Shown here: positions 32,293 to 40,721 of the stretch, in pieces | Numbering within the stretch: the first letter of the stretch is position 1 | How the letters are laid out: each line of letters opens with the position of its first letter | DNA from: Candidatus Gottesmanbacteria bacterium | GTDB lineage: Bacteria; Patescibacteria; Microgenomatia; 2-02-FULL-39-11 | NCBI GenBank assembly: GCA_016186795.1 | Contig: JACPKY010000002.1 | Coordinates: forward strand, 569,814 to 633,813 | DNA length: 64,000 bases | Direction of reading: 5' to 3' | The notes under the pieces: generated by a model | Told to the model about the DNA's origin: nothing | Seen by the model: only the letters and a program-made list of their open reading frames with translations | Database searches by the model: none | Translations under genes and position numbers: made by a program

Positions 32293-33329
32293 GAAGACTG
32301 TTTTAGCGGCAGACGAACAGAAAATGTTGATCCTTTTCCAAGGATACTTTCTGCTCTGATTGATCCTTTATGGTTTGCTACGATCTTTTGGGCAATTGCA
32401 AGTCCCAACCCATACCCATTGCTTTCCGATTTGGATCTAGCGCTATCAGCTCTATAAAACCGTTCGAAAATAGAAGGTAAATCTTTTTTAGAAATACCAA
32501 TCCCATGGTCTTTTACTGATACAAGAATGGATCCATCGGTTTTTTGAGTGTTGATTATTAGTCTACTTTTGTCCGGACTATATTTGATAGCGTTATCTAA
32601 AAGAATTACAAATAGATCAACCAAACTATACTTATTTGCTTCGATTTCAACATCTTGAATATTTTTTTCAATTACTATACTTTTCTTTTGTGCAACCAGC
32701 CTGACTTTTCGTATAGCTTCTTGGAGAAGAGTTGTTAAAGATAGTTTTTCAATATATAACTGTTTTTGGGAATTTTGATATTGCGCAAGCTGAAGAAGCG
32801 ATTCAGAAAGAGATTGTAATTTATCTACCTCACCAATACTCTCTCGGATAAGTGTCTTTGCTTCCTTCATTGTTGGACGAGAATTCCTAAGATATACCTC
32901 AAAGGCGCTTTTTAATGAAGTAAGAGGTGTCTTAAGCTCATGAGATGCATCACTAATAAATCGATTTTGCTCTTTAACCATCTCTCTAATTGGTTTTAAA
33001 GTTCTTCCGGCAAGAGCGTATCCAAGTATCCCTGATACAATTAAAATTCCGCCATTTACCAATGTTAAGAGGAAAATGATACGCCTCCTTATTTCATCAA
33101 TTAGCTCGGTATTTTCTGGAATTGGTATTTGTAGGTGAAAAGAGCGAGTATCGACAGGAAAAAGGTCACCAGTTTCTATTCTTTTCTCTATACGAAATCG
33201 CTGCGCTTTCTCAAATCTGATAACTTCACCCATGAGCACCCGGTAGATCACCATGCTAAACGTGATACTAATAAACATGATGATTAAGAGATACCAGGCT
33301 GTAAGTTTAAGTCGTGCTGAATGAAACAT
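32283..33329 (-). CDS. Sensor histidine kinase
   Basis: A 348-aa HisKA/HATPase kinase. Two membrane helices (residues about 10-30 and 75-97) enclose a short external loop of about 45 residues, too small for a classic ligand domain, so it may sense envelope or membrane state. The H-box is ISDASHELKTPLTSL (phosphorylated His), the N-box is LLDNAIKYSPDKS and the G-boxes are DHGIGISKKDL and GYGLGLAIAQKI. There is no clear HAMP domain. It follows the response regulator by 5 nt. Confidence 0.95.
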   Translation of the reverse strand: MFHSARLKLTAWYLLIIMFISITFSMVIYRVLMGEVIRFEKAQRFRIEKRIETGDLFPVDTRSFHLQIPIPENTELIDEIRRRIIFLLTLVNGGILIVSGILGYALAGRTLKPIREMVKEQNRFISDASHELKTPLTSLKSAFEVYLRNSRPTMKEAKTLIRESIGEVDKLQSLSESLLQLAQYQNSQKQLYIEKLSLTTLLQEAIRKVRLVAQKKSIVIEKNIQDVEIEANKYSLVDLFVILLDNAIKYSPDKSRLIINTQKTDGSILVSVKDHGIGISKKDLPSIFERFYRADSARSKSESNGYGLGLAIAQKIVANHKGSIRAESILGKGSTFSVRLPLKQSSFS

Positions 33330-33334
33330 AAAGA

Positions 33335-34012
33335 TTACTTTTCTCCGATTTTATACCCAAATCCACGTACTGTATGAATTAACGGTTTCTTCCGTAATTC
33401 TGGCTTATCTATCTTATTACGCAGATTCCGAATATATACCTCAACCGTATTGGGTAAGATATCGGCATCGTAGTTCCACACGTGACTAATAATTTGTTCT
33501 TTTGCAAGAATCTTTCCGGCATTTCTCATAAGATATTCAAGGAGTGAAAATTCTTTATTTGAAAGAATAATTTTTGTACCCCTTTGTTCAACGGTATACA
33601 GCTTTGGATCCAGTGTTAAATCACCAACAGTTAATATTGTTTGCGTGAAATTCTTCGGCCTTCGAACGAGAGCACGAATTCGGGCAAGAAGTTCTTCAAA
33701 GGAAAATGGTTTCGTAAGGTAATCATCAGCACCACTATCTAACCCTTCCACTTTATCCCGAATCTGCCCTTTGGCAGTTAGAATGAGTATTGGAGTATGG
33801 ACTTTTCTCTCCCTTAACTTTCTACAAACCGTAAGTCCATCCATCAAAGGGAGCAGAAGATCGAGAATGATAAGATCGTAATCCTCAGTTACCGCCAAAT
33901 CAAATCCTTCCTCTCCGTCATACGCTACATCAGCGGCATACTTCTCTTGCTCTAATCCTTTCTTTATTGTATTGGCTATACGATGTTCATCCTCAACAAC
34001 GAGTATTCTCAT
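33335..34012 (-). CDS. OmpR/PhoB-family response regulator
   Basis: A 225-aa regulator. The receiver domain has the acidic pocket VVEDE, the phosphorylated Asp in DLIILDLLLP and Lys in LTAKGQ. The winged-helix domain has LLEYLMRNAGKILAKEQI and VEVYIRNLRNKIDKP. Its cognate kinase is the next gene. The start codon overlaps the stop of a six-codon ORF as ATGA. An 11-bp-spaced direct repeat at its own promoter suggests autoregulation. Confidence 0.95.
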   Translation of the reverse strand: MRILVVEDEHRIANTIKKGLEQEKYAADVAYDGEEGFDLAVTEDYDLIILDLLLPLMDGLTVCRKLRERKVHTPILILTAKGQIRDKVEGLDSGADDYLTKPFSFEELLARIRALVRRPKNFTQTILTVGDLTLDPKLYTVEQRGTKIILSNKEFSLLEYLMRNAGKILAKEQIISHVWNYDADILPNTVEVYIRNLRNKIDKPELRKKPLIHTVRGFGYKIGEK

Positions 34013-34029
34013 AGATTCGTACGGGTCAT
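34009..34029 (-). CDS. Six-codon leaderless upstream ORF before the response regulator
   Basis: Between the -10 box and the regulator start lies ATG followed by codons for MTRTNL and a TGA that overlaps the regulator ATG as ATGA. The first ATG is 7 nt below TATAAT, so it should sit at the very 5' end of the mRNA. The simplest reading is that ribosomes load on this mini-ORF without a leader and re-initiate at the regulator. Confidence 0.5.
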   Translation of the reverse strand: MTRTNL

Positions 34030-34036
34030 GGTCTCA

Positions 34037-34068
34037 ATTATATTCCGAAAGCTGAAAAATAGCTGAAA
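34037..34068 (-). promoter_or_regulatory. Response regulator promoter and operator repeats
   Basis: The -10 TATAAT is at 34037-34042 on the minus strand. Plus-strand AGCTGAAA occurs at 34050-34057 and again at 34061-34068, exactly 11 bp apart, the spacing used by OmpR-family dimers. The second copy covers the -35 position, as in class II activated promoters. Confidence 0.65.
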
Positions 34069-34079
34069 ATTGATGGTTC

Positions 34080-34988
34080 CTATTTCGGGATTCCTTCAAA
34101 ATATTCGTATACCGCCTTGGAAAGAAGAGCGATACGTTCCTCAGCTCCTTGGGGAGAATTACTCTCAGACAAAATAACAAGAATATAATCACTCTTTGTC
34201 CCAAAAACGATTCCTGCATCATGGGTAAACGATCCCAGTTCACCGGTCTTATGTGCCACAACTATATTCTCAGGCAGGTACTTTGGTAGTTTGTTATCTA
34301 ATTTTTGATTTTTCAAGAGTTCCATCATTCTTTCTGAGTAGTGAGAGTTAATCAGTTGGTCTTTGTATAATTTTTCAAAAAATGAGGCTATATCTTGCGG
34401 AGTCGTCACTGGGGGTTCACCAAAAGATGATGAAGTGAATCCATTTGCTTTAAGAAATGTTTTTACATTAGCAATCCTCACTTTCTCCGAAAGGAGAAGA
34501 GCTGCGTAGTTATGCGAAATAGTGATCATCTTCTCAACAGCATCTTTTACGCTGAATGCAACTATTCCTTCTGTTAATTCTGCCGATTCCGACGCTATAT
34601 GAAATACTTCATTCAATGATTGTACATCTCTTCGCAAAACTTCTTCCTCTTTCAGTTTTCCCGTTTGGATCTGCTCAAAAACTACTGCCATAACCCACAG
34701 TTTGTAAAGACTTGCTGACTCAAATTTTTTCTGTTCATTCAGACTATAGCTTTCACCTGTTTTTAAATTTTTTATAACTACTCCGTACGTCTCTTTACTC
34801 TCCCCGAGTACTTCTTCGATAATCTGGAATAAGGTCTTTTGTGATGCCGGTGCTTCGGGAATACGAAAAATGGACTGCGCAAGAGGAGTAAGGATTTGAG
34901 CCTTCGTGGTAGAGTCTCGGAAAATTACTGCACCTAATAAAAAAAACAGTATTCCACCTACAACTGCAAAAAGAAAAAAAATCTTCAT
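34080..34988 (-). CDS. Secreted serine hydrolase, class A beta-lactamase-like
   Basis: A 302-aa protein with an N-terminal membrane or signal segment (IFFLFAVVGGILFFLLGAV) and a penicillin-binding fold. The SxxK motif is SASLYKLW, the second motif is SHN (ISHNYAALLL) in place of the usual SDN, and the third is HKTGELGSF. A clear Glu166-type omega loop is not visible, so it may be a peptidase or D,D-acting enzyme rather than a true beta-lactamase. It lies upstream of the two-component genes on the same strand with a 67-nt gap. Confidence 0.82.
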   Translation of the reverse strand: MKIFFLFAVVGGILFFLLGAVIFRDSTTKAQILTPLAQSIFRIPEAPASQKTLFQIIEEVLGESKETYGVVIKNLKTGESYSLNEQKKFESASLYKLWVMAVVFEQIQTGKLKEEEVLRRDVQSLNEVFHIASESAELTEGIVAFSVKDAVEKMITISHNYAALLLSEKVRIANVKTFLKANGFTSSSFGEPPVTTPQDIASFFEKLYKDQLINSHYSERMMELLKNQKLDNKLPKYLPENIVVAHKTGELGSFTHDAGIVFGTKSDYILVILSESNSPQGAEERIALLSKAVYEYFEGIPK

Positions 34989-35055
34989 TCATTCACTTTC
35001 AATTCTTTCATTTTCTACACTGATTTCTTAGAAAGTCAATACCGAGGAAATTTTC

Positions 35056-35084
35056 TTGAATATCCTCTTTCTTCCTTCTATACT
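35056..35084 (+). promoter_or_regulatory. Promoter of the cation exchanger gene
   Basis: -35 TTGAAT (35056-35061), 17 nt, -10 TATACT (35079-35084), then 11 nt to the ATG at 35096. The predicted leader is about 4-5 nt. Confidence 0.7.
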
Positions 35085-35095
35085 AGTTATCGTCT

Positions 35096-36031
35096 ATGTT
35101 TTTTCTCCACATCCTCACCTACATTTCCTCGTTTATTTTTATATGGATTGGTGCTGGTCTTATTGTTTCCTCGACAGATAGATTTTCACGAAAGTTGAGG
35201 CTCTCTACTTTTGCAGTTTCATTTATTATCCTTGGAATTCTTACGTCATCTCCGGAATTTGCAGTGGGACTTACTGCAATTGCAGAAAGTAATCCTGAAA
35301 TATTTGTTGGGAATCTCCTCGGTGGTGTCCCAGTTATCTTTCTTTTTATCATTCCTATCTTGGCAATATTTGGGAATGGCATAAACCTGAAGCATGATCT
35401 TGATCGCAATACTTTGCTTGCAACACTTGGAGTAATACTTATTCCGTTTCTCCTTGTTATAGATAAGAAAATTACAAATCCAGAGGGAATACTTTTGATA
35501 CTTCTTTATATCGTATTAATTTTTCTAATCGAAAGGAGACATGGAATTTTTGACCGGAAAAATACAGAGATACTTAATATAAAATCATACTCGTACCGAG
35601 ATATTATTCGGGTTCTTGTGGGAGTCGGAATCGTTTTTGTCTCAAGTCAAATCATTGTTGACAAAACGATGTACTTTTCCTCATTTTTCAATATTTCCGC
35701 ATTCTATATTAGTCTTATTATCCTCTCTTTAGGAACGAATTTACCTGAACTATCACTTGCCATTCGCTCTATCACTTTGGGGAGTAAAGATATTGCCTTT
35801 GGCGATTACATGGGATCGGCAGCGGCAAATACGCTTCTTTTCGGAGTATTTACACTTTTGAATAATGGCGAAATCCTGACGGTAAACAATTTTCTTTTTA
35901 CCTTCGTCTATATAACCATGGGGCTTACGCTTTTTTATTTTTTCTCCAGATCGAAAAACAATATTTCCAGGACTGAGGGATTGATCCTCCTTATAGTTTA
36001 TCTCACCTTTGTAATTGTTGAATTGGTTTGA
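35096..36031 (+). CDS. Sodium/calcium exchanger family protein (CaCA, YrbG-like)
   Basis: A 311-aa membrane antiporter with about ten helices in two inverted halves. The alpha-repeat motifs are SSPEFAVGLTAIAESNPEIF followed by VGNLLGG, and GTNLPELSLAIRSITLGSKD followed by FGDYMGS. The paired acidic residues of these repeats bind the cation. It probably exchanges Ca2+ for Na+ or H+. It is followed after 25 nt by the DNA glycosylase gene. Confidence 0.92.
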   Translation: MFFLHILTYISSFIFIWIGAGLIVSSTDRFSRKLRLSTFAVSFIILGILTSSPEFAVGLTAIAESNPEIFVGNLLGGVPVIFLFIIPILAIFGNGINLKHDLDRNTLLATLGVILIPFLLVIDKKITNPEGILLILLYIVLIFLIERRHGIFDRKNTEILNIKSYSYRDIIRVLVGVGIVFVSSQIIVDKTMYFSSFFNISAFYISLIILSLGTNLPELSLAIRSITLGSKDIAFGDYMGSAAANTLLFGVFTLLNNGEILTVNNFLFTFVYITMGLTLFYFFSRSKNNISRTEGLILLIVYLTFVIVELV

Positions 36032-36056
36032 CAGGTAATAATAGTTGGCATATTCA

Positions 36057-36647
36057 ATGAATCAAAAAGTAATTGACCATTTTCGCAAATATGATCCTAT
36101 CATTTATTCATACGCAGTAAGAATCGGTCAAGTACAAATAGATTCTTCCTCAGACCACTTCATAAATCTTTGCGAAAGTATCATTAATCAACAACTTTCA
36201 GAAAAAGCAGGAGCAACAATTTTCCATCGCTTCCAACAAGCTTTCAAAGGGAAAATCTCTCCAAAAAATGTTGCTTCTCTATCTTCTGAAAGACTGCGAA
36301 GTACGGGAATTTCTCTGTCAAAGATCGGATACCTGAAAGGATTAGCAAAGGGAGTCTTAGAAAAGAAATTAGTGTTGGAAATGCTGCTAGATCTTCCGAA
36401 TGAGAAAGTAATTGAAGAACTCACGAAAATAAAAGGGATTGGTAGATGGACTGCCGAGATGTTTCTTATGTTTTCTCTTGGACGAGAGGATATTTTCTCG
36501 TATGGAGACCTGGGGCTGAGACGAGCTATTGAAAAACTTTATAAACTAGAAAATCCCTCAAAAGAGCATTTGGGGGAAATCTCTCAGAAATGGTCACCCT
36601 ACCGAACGTACGCATGTATTGTTTTGTGGAGGAGTCTTAAACTATAG
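36057..36647 (+). CDS. DNA-3-methyladenine glycosylase II-like (AlkA, HhH-GPD)
   Basis: A 196-aa base-excision repair glycosylase. It has INQQLSEKAGATIFHRF, KIGYLKGLAKGVL, the helix-hairpin-helix LTKIKGIGRWTAEMFLMFSL, and the catalytic Asp in REDIFSYGDLGLRRA. It lacks the FeS cluster of Nth/MutY. I start it at the ATG 36057; a TTG at 36045 would add four residues. It removes alkylated purines and pairs functionally with the AlkD-like gene at 37815. Its end overlaps the convergent desaturase gene by 6 nt. Confidence 0.9.
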   Translation: MNQKVIDHFRKYDPIIYSYAVRIGQVQIDSSSDHFINLCESIINQQLSEKAGATIFHRFQQAFKGKISPKNVASLSSERLRSTGISLSKIGYLKGLAKGVLEKKLVLEMLLDLPNEKVIEELTKIKGIGRWTAEMFLMFSLGREDIFSYGDLGLRRAIEKLYKLENPSKEHLGEISQKWSPYRTYACIVLWRSLKL

Positions 36648-37688
36648 TCTATTTTCTTTCGAAACGTCACTTAATTCTTTTAAGATGAATTTACTCGATT
36701 CCAATGGCCCCATTTGTACATAGTTCAACTTATATTTTCTACAAATTTCCAGAATAAACGGTGTAATTTTTTTTAGCTTACTGCGCGGACAGTTTGGGAA
36801 AAGATGATGCTCTATCTGATAATTTAGCCCCATGTACATATAATCAGTCATCCAATGTCCATAGATATTTCGTGCGGTCATAATCTGATGCTCAAGGAAT
36901 GAAAATTTCATGCCCCTTGCTATCTGGGGCATACCTTTGTGATTGGGCGCAAAAATATTGAGCATATAAAACCCGGCAACCTCATTCGTGAGAATAAAAA
37001 ATAGAATCGCCTTCCAGAGGGGGAAAATGAGAAACGGCAACACATACCACACGAACATTCCCACGATTTGAAGTGTCATTGCAGAGAAAATAACAAGACT
37101 CATGTTGTCTTTGTAATATCGGAAAGCTTTAAACCGCATCGTAAAGGACACAAGAGACCCTAGAGGATAAAAAAGCCAGGCTTGGTATTTGCGCATGAAT
37201 CGAACCGCAAGACCTTTTCGCCTCCACATCTCTTTTGTAAAAGAAATCGGTACTTCAAGATCCGGATCTTCTCCTTCTTCATTCGTATGAGCATGATGGG
37301 CATTATGCTTATACTGCCAAACAGCAAATGGAAAGGCAACCACTGACGAACACATATATCCGAAAAGATCATTTATCAAACTTGATTTGAAAATTGCGCG
37401 GTGTCCCGCATCGTGGATGAGACCTCCTATTCTTACGGTAAATATTGAAAGTAAAATGCTTGCAAGAGCTACAAGCCAGGGATTTGTTTGTACAACGAGA
37501 AGATAGACAAAAAAAACAAATCCGGAAATATCAATTATTGAAAGTCCAAGATAATAACTATAATCCCTGTTAAGAATTCCGGCTTTCGTCACCTGTGTTC
37601 GAAGATGCCCGTAGAGACGTGCCCCTTCAATTGGTGTTATTTTTCTAAGACGCAATACGTCAGAATTATTTCTTATTTTGATCGCCAT
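36642..37688 (-). CDS. Membrane fatty acid desaturase
   Basis: A 348-aa acyl-lipid desaturase. The three His boxes are HDAGHRA, HNAHHAH and QIEHHLF, the last with the Gln typical of front-end (delta-6-like) enzymes. Hydrophobic stretches around residues 45-85 and 205-240 place it in the membrane. It introduces double bonds into lipid chains, needing an electron donor such as a ferredoxin. An extended -10 TGGTATAAT lies about 25 nt upstream and is overlapped by the palindrome GGTAT-N6-ATACC (37705-37720), a possible operator. Confidence 0.92.
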   Translation of the reverse strand: MAIKIRNNSDVLRLRKITPIEGARLYGHLRTQVTKAGILNRDYSYYLGLSIIDISGFVFFVYLLVVQTNPWLVALASILLSIFTVRIGGLIHDAGHRAIFKSSLINDLFGYMCSSVVAFPFAVWQYKHNAHHAHTNEEGEDPDLEVPISFTKEMWRRKGLAVRFMRKYQAWLFYPLGSLVSFTMRFKAFRYYKDNMSLVIFSAMTLQIVGMFVWYVLPFLIFPLWKAILFFILTNEVAGFYMLNIFAPNHKGMPQIARGMKFSFLEHQIMTARNIYGHWMTDYMYMGLNYQIEHHLFPNCPRSKLKKITPFILEICRKYKLNYVQMGPLESSKFILKELSDVSKENRL

Positions 37689-37704
37689 AGGGAAAACAAA
37701 AAAA

Positions 37705-37721
37705 GGTATCTCATTATACCA
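37705..37721 (-). promoter_or_regulatory. Desaturase promoter with palindrome
   Basis: The extended -10 TGGTATAAT (hexamer 37713-37718, minus strand) is embedded in GGTAT-CTCATT-ATACC (37705-37720). The leader is about 19 nt, longer than for most genes here. Confidence 0.55.
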
Positions 37722-37740
37722 GGATATACTACAAAAAAAC

Positions 37741-37762
37741 TCAGGTTTTCACCTGATTTTTT
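37741..37762 (+). terminator. Terminator-like hairpin in divergent region
   Basis: TCAGGT-TTTC-ACCTGA followed by six T. It faces the plus strand but no plus-strand gene lies just before it. A TATACT box (37725-37730) upstream could make a tiny transcript that ends here. Confidence 0.5.
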
Positions 37763-37797
37763 CAGTATAGGTTCTACCAAGATAGGCAGCTTTTCTT

Positions 37798-37803
37798 TAT
37801 AAT
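37798..37803 (+). promoter_or_regulatory. -10 box of the AlkD-like gene
   Basis: TATAAT (37798-37803) ends 11 nt before the ATG at 37815. The -35 is weak. The implied leader is about 4 nt. Confidence 0.55.
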
Positions 37804-37814
37804 ACTATCGTCTT

Positions 37815-38567
37815 ATGAATACCTCTCCCTCTGCAGTCAAAAAGGAGCTTCGGAAACTACAACATCCCAAAAAGGCAAGAATTCTCCAACGATTTTTCAA
37901 AACCGGCCCTGGAGAATACGGAGAGGGTGATATTTTCTTGGGAATTAGTGTCCCTCAAATTCGAAATACGGCAAAGAAATATTTTCACCTTGATCTTATC
38001 ACGCTTACATCTCTTATAAGAAGCTCAATTCATGAAGAACGACAACTTGCCCTTATGATTCTTGTTGCGCAATTTAAAAAAGGAGATGAAAAAGAAAAAA
38101 AGAGACTCTATACCTTTTATCTAGACAATATTCACTCTATTAACAATTGGGATCTAATCGATGGGTCGGCAGAACATATTATCGGTTCATACTTGGAAAG
38201 TAAAAATAAAACTCTCCTTAAAAATTTCGCGTCATCAGACAATCTTTGGAAGAAACGCATTGCTATGGTCTCGACATTTTACTATATAAAACAAGGCGAC
38301 CCAAAAGAAGCACTAAAAATCGCCACAATCCTTATCAAGGATAGACATGACCTTATACAAAAAGCGGTTGGGTGGATGTTACGAGAGATTGGGAAACGGT
38401 GTGGAGAAGATATTGAAGAGGCGTTTTTGAAAAAATACTATAAAGCCATGCCTCGGACGATGCTCCGCTACGCTATTGAACATTTTAGTAATTCAAAAAG
38501 GGAGTTCTATCTCGCCAAAAAAAATGGTTCGATGCGAAAATCCCCTTCCCTTGCTATAATCGAATAA
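37815..38567 (+). CDS. AlkD-like DNA alkylation repair protein
   Basis: A 250-aa HEAT-like repeat glycosylase. Family hallmarks are FFKTGPGEYGEGDIFLGI, INNWDLIDGSAEHIIG (Trp and Asp of the active site), SSDNLWKKRIAMVSTFYYI and KAVGWMLREIGKR. AlkD excises bulky or cationic alkylated bases without flipping. It forms a leaderless unit. Its last codons carry the -10 box of the next gene. Confidence 0.93.
   Translation: MNTSPSAVKKELRKLQHPKKARILQRFFKTGPGEYGEGDIFLGISVPQIRNTAKKYFHLDLITLTSLIRSSIHEERQLALMILVAQFKKGDEKEKKRLYTFYLDNIHSINNWDLIDGSAEHIIGSYLESKNKTLLKNFASSDNLWKKRIAMVSTFYYIKQGDPKEALKIATILIKDRHDLIQKAVGWMLREIGKRCGEDIEEAFLKKYYKAMPRTMLRYAIEHFSNSKREFYLAKKNGSMRKSPSLAIIE
38553..38560 (+). promoter_or_regulatory. 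Extended -10 promoter of the LCP gene inside alkD end
   Basis: TGCTATAAT has its hexamer at 38555-38560, overlapping the last codons of the AlkD-like gene. The ATG of the LCP gene follows after 10 nt. Confidence 0.55.
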
Positions 38568-38570
38568 TAT

Positions 38571-39746
38571 ATGAAGAAACTAGTACCTCCAAAACCGCCA
38601 AAAAAGAAAATCTCTCCTTCATGGCATTTGCCAAATAGAGGCTATCTTATTGCGTTTATCTTTGTCGTAGTTATTCTCTCCATTGTTTTACTAAAATTGA
38701 AAGACGTCTATACGTCTATCTACACACCCAGTGGTGCTCCTCAAATAACTCAACCAGCGAAAAATAAAGATATATACACATTTCTTCTCATGGGATATGC
38801 CGGTGGGAACCACGATGGTCCGTATCTTACCGATACTATGATGGTTGTCTCTCTTGATACGAAAAAGAAAACGGTGCTTCTTGTATCAATCCCTCGGGAT
38901 CTATGGGTAAAACTTCCAACACGATCAGGGCGGGATCTTCATACCAAAATAAACACAGTGTACCAGCGAGAGATTTTTGCAAACGAGACAACCGATCTTG
39001 ACCCTGTGTACCTCGGCAATAAAGAGGACGCAACATTTACAAAATACGTGGTTTCGGAAGTTCTAGGAATTCCAATTGATAATTATGCGGCAATAGATTT
39101 TGCAGGATTTATAACTACCATTGACCTTTTAGGAGGAGTCGATATCCAAGTTCCCAAATCATTTGATGACCCCGAATATCCTATCGAAGGAAAAGAGAAC
39201 GATATCTGCGGTCAAAATGTGGGAGATCTCCCCCGTCTTATCGAAATTGCAACCATTTCTGCACTCCAAGCATTCCCTTGTCGTTATGAGATTCTCCATT
39301 TTGACCAAGGTCCGAACCATATGGATGGAGTTTTGGCATTAAAATTTGTCCGTTCTCGTCATAGTAAGCAGGATGGAACAGATTTTGGTCGGGCAGAAAG
39401 ACAACAACTGCTTCTGGAAGGCGTAAAAAATAAAATTCTCTCCATCTCGTTTATTCCGAAAATTATTCCGTTTATTGATGAAATGAAAAAATATGTGAAG
39501 ACTGATCTAGAAATTCTTCAAATTCAGAAGCTTATTCAAGAGTCCGAAAAACAAAAATTGTATACCGTAATACCACTTGTCCTTTCGGATAAAAACTACG
39601 TTGATGTTACACAATCTGAGGATGGTCAATATATCCTAATTCCTAAGAGTGGAGTCGATAATTGGGATGTACTCCATAAAGAAATCAAGAGATTAACCGA
39701 GGATATTGGCAATACTCCTACACCACCTCAGAAGCCTTCCTCCTAG
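38571..39746 (+). CDS. LytR-CpsA-Psr family cell-wall glycopolymer transferase
   Basis: A 391-aa LCP protein with a short basic Lys/Pro cytoplasmic tail, one helix (YLIAFIFVVVILSIVLLKL) and an external catalytic domain. Motifs include LTDTMMVVSLDTKKKTVLL, SIPRDLWVKLP, FAGFITTIDLLGGVDI and LKFVRSRHSKQDGTDFGRAE. The Arg and Asp residues in these blocks bind polyprenyl pyrophosphate. LCP enzymes attach anionic polymers to peptidoglycan, which implies a Gram-positive-like envelope. It overlaps the convergent phosphoribosyltransferase gene by 4 nt. Confidence 0.93.
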   Translation: MKKLVPPKPPKKKISPSWHLPNRGYLIAFIFVVVILSIVLLKLKDVYTSIYTPSGAPQITQPAKNKDIYTFLLMGYAGGNHDGPYLTDTMMVVSLDTKKKTVLLVSIPRDLWVKLPTRSGRDLHTKINTVYQREIFANETTDLDPVYLGNKEDATFTKYVVSEVLGIPIDNYAAIDFAGFITTIDLLGGVDIQVPKSFDDPEYPIEGKENDICGQNVGDLPRLIEIATISALQAFPCRYEILHFDQGPNHMDGVLALKFVRSRHSKQDGTDFGRAERQQLLLEGVKNKILSISFIPKIIPFIDEMKKYVKTDLEILQIQKLIQESEKQKLYTVIPLVLSDKNYVDVTQSEDGQYILIPKSGVDNWDVLHKEIKRLTEDIGNTPTPPQKPSS

Positions 39747-40396
39747 ACGCTTTGTTGGAACTTTTCAAGAATTTGCTTTACTTTCTCATCTGTCACCTGT
39801 TGAAAATTTTGATAGTAATTACTGATGGAACTTAAATTTTGAGCTGTTACAACACAAAGAATCTGGTCAACATATCCCGAAATATCTTCTCGGGCCTCCT
39901 GGGAACATACAGGGCAAGCGAAAATAATTTCTTTCGGATGGTACTTTCTTATTGCTTTCACTGCAGCCAAAACCGTTGCTCCAGTTGCAACCCCATCATC
40001 AACAAGAACGACCACTTTTCCACGTATGTCTTGCAATTCCCTTCCTTTTCTATAGACGGAAACACGTCGCTCTAATTCCTTCTTTTCTTGAAATATAATG
40101 TCTGAAAGCTTGGATTTTTCGATATTCATTTGATTTAAAGCATCCGTATTCCAGTGTGTTTGTCCTCCCTCAGAGATTGCCCCAATTGCAAACTCTGGAT
40201 TTCTTGGAGCACCAATTTTTCGGGAAATAATAACATCCAGAGGAAGGTGCATTTTTTGGGCAACTTCATACCCTACGATAACGCCACCACGAGGAATTGC
40301 AAGAAGTATGCGGGGTGTATCTTTATACTGCTGCAGCTTTTCAGAAAGCATTCTTCCGGCATCAGATCTATCTTGGAAAAATACTGTTCCATCCAT
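39743..40396 (-). CDS. Phosphoribosyltransferase-domain protein
   Basis: A 217-aa type I PRTase-like protein. The PRPP loop is VVLVDDGVATGATVLA, with LLAIPRGGVIVGYEVAQKM earlier and HPKEIIFACPVCSQEA later. It resembles the stand-alone phosphoribosyltransferases often fused to dienelactone hydrolases; the natural base is unknown. It is first and then followed by no same-strand partner: DUF192 and a coiled-coil gene lie upstream of it on the same strand, 10 nt away, and may share its mRNA. Confidence 0.88.
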   Translation of the reverse strand: MDGTVFFQDRSDAGRMLSEKLQQYKDTPRILLAIPRGGVIVGYEVAQKMHLPLDVIISRKIGAPRNPEFAIGAISEGGQTHWNTDALNQMNIEKSKLSDIIFQEKKELERRVSVYRKGRELQDIRGKVVVLVDDGVATGATVLAAVKAIRKYHPKEIIFACPVCSQEAREDISGYVDQILCVVTAQNLSSISNYYQNFQQVTDEKVKQILEKFQQSV

Positions 40397-40406
40397 ATGA
40401 ATACTT

Positions 40407-40721
40407 TCAACCTCTTACCGGAACTACCCGTATTGTATCACCTAACTGAAAACCGGATTTTTGAATAAACCCTTCCGGTGCTTCGAGGATTTTGGAGTAC
40501 CGCGGATTCCAGAAATACAGTCTCCATGGAGGAAGAGACCTTTTTATCTTTATAATTCTCTTTTGGTTATCCAAGACAAGCACATCGATTGCAAATTTCA
40601 TGCCAAATGTATGAATACCGTATCGGGTGGAAAAAAGTATTGGATAGCCTGTCTTGATGGAAAGATAGCCTGTGAGTTTATCAAAGAAAGTCTCTACTTT
40701 GTACGCTTTTATCACTTTCAT
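40407..40721 (-). CDS. DUF192 family protein
   Basis: A 104-aa protein of the DUF192 fold, with FSTRYGIHTFGMKFAIDVLV followed by LDNQKRIIKIKRSLPPWR and the closing KILEAPEGFIQKSGFQLGD. Many members are exported, but this one has no signal peptide. Function is unknown. Its ATG overlaps the stop of the coiled-coil gene as ATGA. Confidence 0.9.
   Translation of the reverse strand: MKVIKAYKVETFFDKLTGYLSIKTGYPILFSTRYGIHTFGMKFAIDVLVLDNQKRIIKIKRSLPPWRLYFWNPRYSKILEAPEGFIQKSGFQLGDTIRVVPVRG

Noticed and set aside
34080..34988. True class A beta-lactamase
   Set aside because: The second motif is SHN and no clear omega-loop Glu is visible, so only a beta-lactamase-like serine hydrolase is supported.
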